Assembly (NCBI RefSeq): GCF_900113255.1
Contig: NZ_FOOR01000004.1
Location: 1 to 64,000, forward strand
Direction: 5' to 3'
DNA from: Novosphingobium sp. CF614
Lineage (GTDB): Bacteria > Pseudomonadota > Alphaproteobacteria > Sphingomonadales > Sphingomonadaceae
DNA length: 64,000 bases
Shown here: piece by piece, positions 63,787 to 64,000 of the stretch
Numbering within the stretch: position 1 is the stretch's first letter
How the letters are laid out: each line of letters begins with the position of its first letter
Notes under the pieces: generated by a model
Database searches by the model: none
Told to the model about the DNA's origin: nothing
Seen by the model: only the letters and a program-made list of their open reading frames with translations
Position numbers and translations under genes: made by a program

Positions 63787-64000
63787 CGCGCGCAACCGGA
63801 TCGGCCGAACGCGCGCCGCTTGACCGCCTCGGCGGGATTGCCGCGATAGATGGTCCACGCGTCCAGATCGTCGAAAGTGACTGCCCGCGCGCCCAGCACG
63901 GCGCCGGTGCCGATGCGGACCCCCGGCCCGACGAAGGCATCGGCGGCCACCCAGGCATGCTCCCCGATCTCGATCGGACGCAGGACGAGCTGGAAATCGG
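63780..64000 (-). CDS. hexapeptide-repeat acetyltransferase, C-terminal part (cut by window edge)
   Basis: About 73 residues from the C-terminus of a left-handed beta-helix acyltransferase: IEIGEHAWVAADAFVGPGV, RIGTGAVLGARAVTFDDL and WTIYRGNPAEAVKRR. The closing GNPA motif is typical of WcaF/NodL/LacA-type O-acetyltransferases. The stop codon overlaps the start of the polymerase-like gene (TGA within ATGCTGA). It probably acetylates the polysaccharide made by this operon. The N-terminus is outside the window. Confidence 0.88.
   Translation of the reverse strand, partial: DFQLVLRPIEIGEHAWVAADAFVGPGVRIGTGAVLGARAVTFDDLDAWTIYRGNPAEAVKRRAFGRSGCARC

Overview
The window is GC-rich, gene-dense chromosomal DNA from an alphaproteobacterium. 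It is most likely a member of the Sphingomonadales, close to Novosphingobium or Sphingobium. The reasons are the alphaproteobacterial-type sigma-32 promoter before dnaK, PhaR, CvpA, RadA, PilZ and RecX proteins of the alphaproteobacterial kind, an archaeal/eukaryotic-type prolyl-tRNA synthetase, and gene orders such as rph-rdgB-hemW-xerC. The genus is an inference. Almost all genes are chromosomal housekeeping genes. I see no prophage, plasmid, insertion sequence, CRISPR array, rRNA or tRNA.

Layout. 1-5.4 kb: the 5' end of acs, diverging from a Pat-like GNAT acetyltransferase; a PilZ protein; a pdhC / acyl-CoA thioesterase / lpdA operon; a universal stress protein. 5.4-15.8 kb, all leftward: rnr, a DUF805 protein, proS, phaR, alr, an MHS-type transporter, a NifU/SufU-like protein, cvpA, radA. 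15.9-25 kb: a patatin-like hydrolase; dnaK-dnaJ with a sigma-32 promoter; a PCu(A)C copper chaperone coupled to an HExxH protein; a glycine-zipper lipoprotein; hrcA-grpE. 25-32.9 kb: rph-rdgB-hemW-xerC, aqpZ, gshB, yraN-rsmI, and an LpoA-like lipoprotein diverging from rsmI. 33-45.5 kb: parE, a NYN-domain protein, a GT87 glycosyltransferase, a MoxR ATPase, a fatty acyl-AMP ligase, recX, a DUF192 lipoprotein, purB, lapA-pyrF, a SIMPL protein and a duplicated secreted protein. 45.7-49 kb: a small TadG-TadE-TadE operon. 49.3-60.2 kb: a low-molecular-weight phosphatase, purC, an M16 protease, tesA diverging from ybbA-ybbP, a second DUF805 protein, DUF72, SnoaL-like and hypothetical proteins. 60.2-64 kb: a leftward surface-polysaccharide operon (acetyltransferase, polymerase-like protein, fucosyltransferase-like enzyme, flippase) that runs off the right edge.

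How the genes relate. The chaperone genes form two separate units, dnaK-dnaJ (sigma-32) and hrcA-grpE. No CIRCE element is visible, so HrcA probably acts on loci outside the window. phaR has a perfect TGC-rich palindrome upstream, and similar sites lie before the patatin-like gene and between the GT87 and moxR genes, which suggests a small PhaR regulon. The pdhC-thioesterase-lpdA operon places a thioesterase inside a pyruvate dehydrogenase transcription unit. Several blocks keep classical gene neighbourhoods: tesA/ybbA/ybbP, rsmI/lpoA/yraN and lapA/pyrF.

The most unusual non-coding structure is a dispersed, imperfectly palindromic repeat of about 140-170 bp present three times (near 23.2, 45.5 and 54.5 kb). 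Its tail looks like a translation-initiation region. In the third copy that tail appears to supply the ribosome-binding site, start codon and first codons of ybbA. I found no convincing new defence or mobile system.
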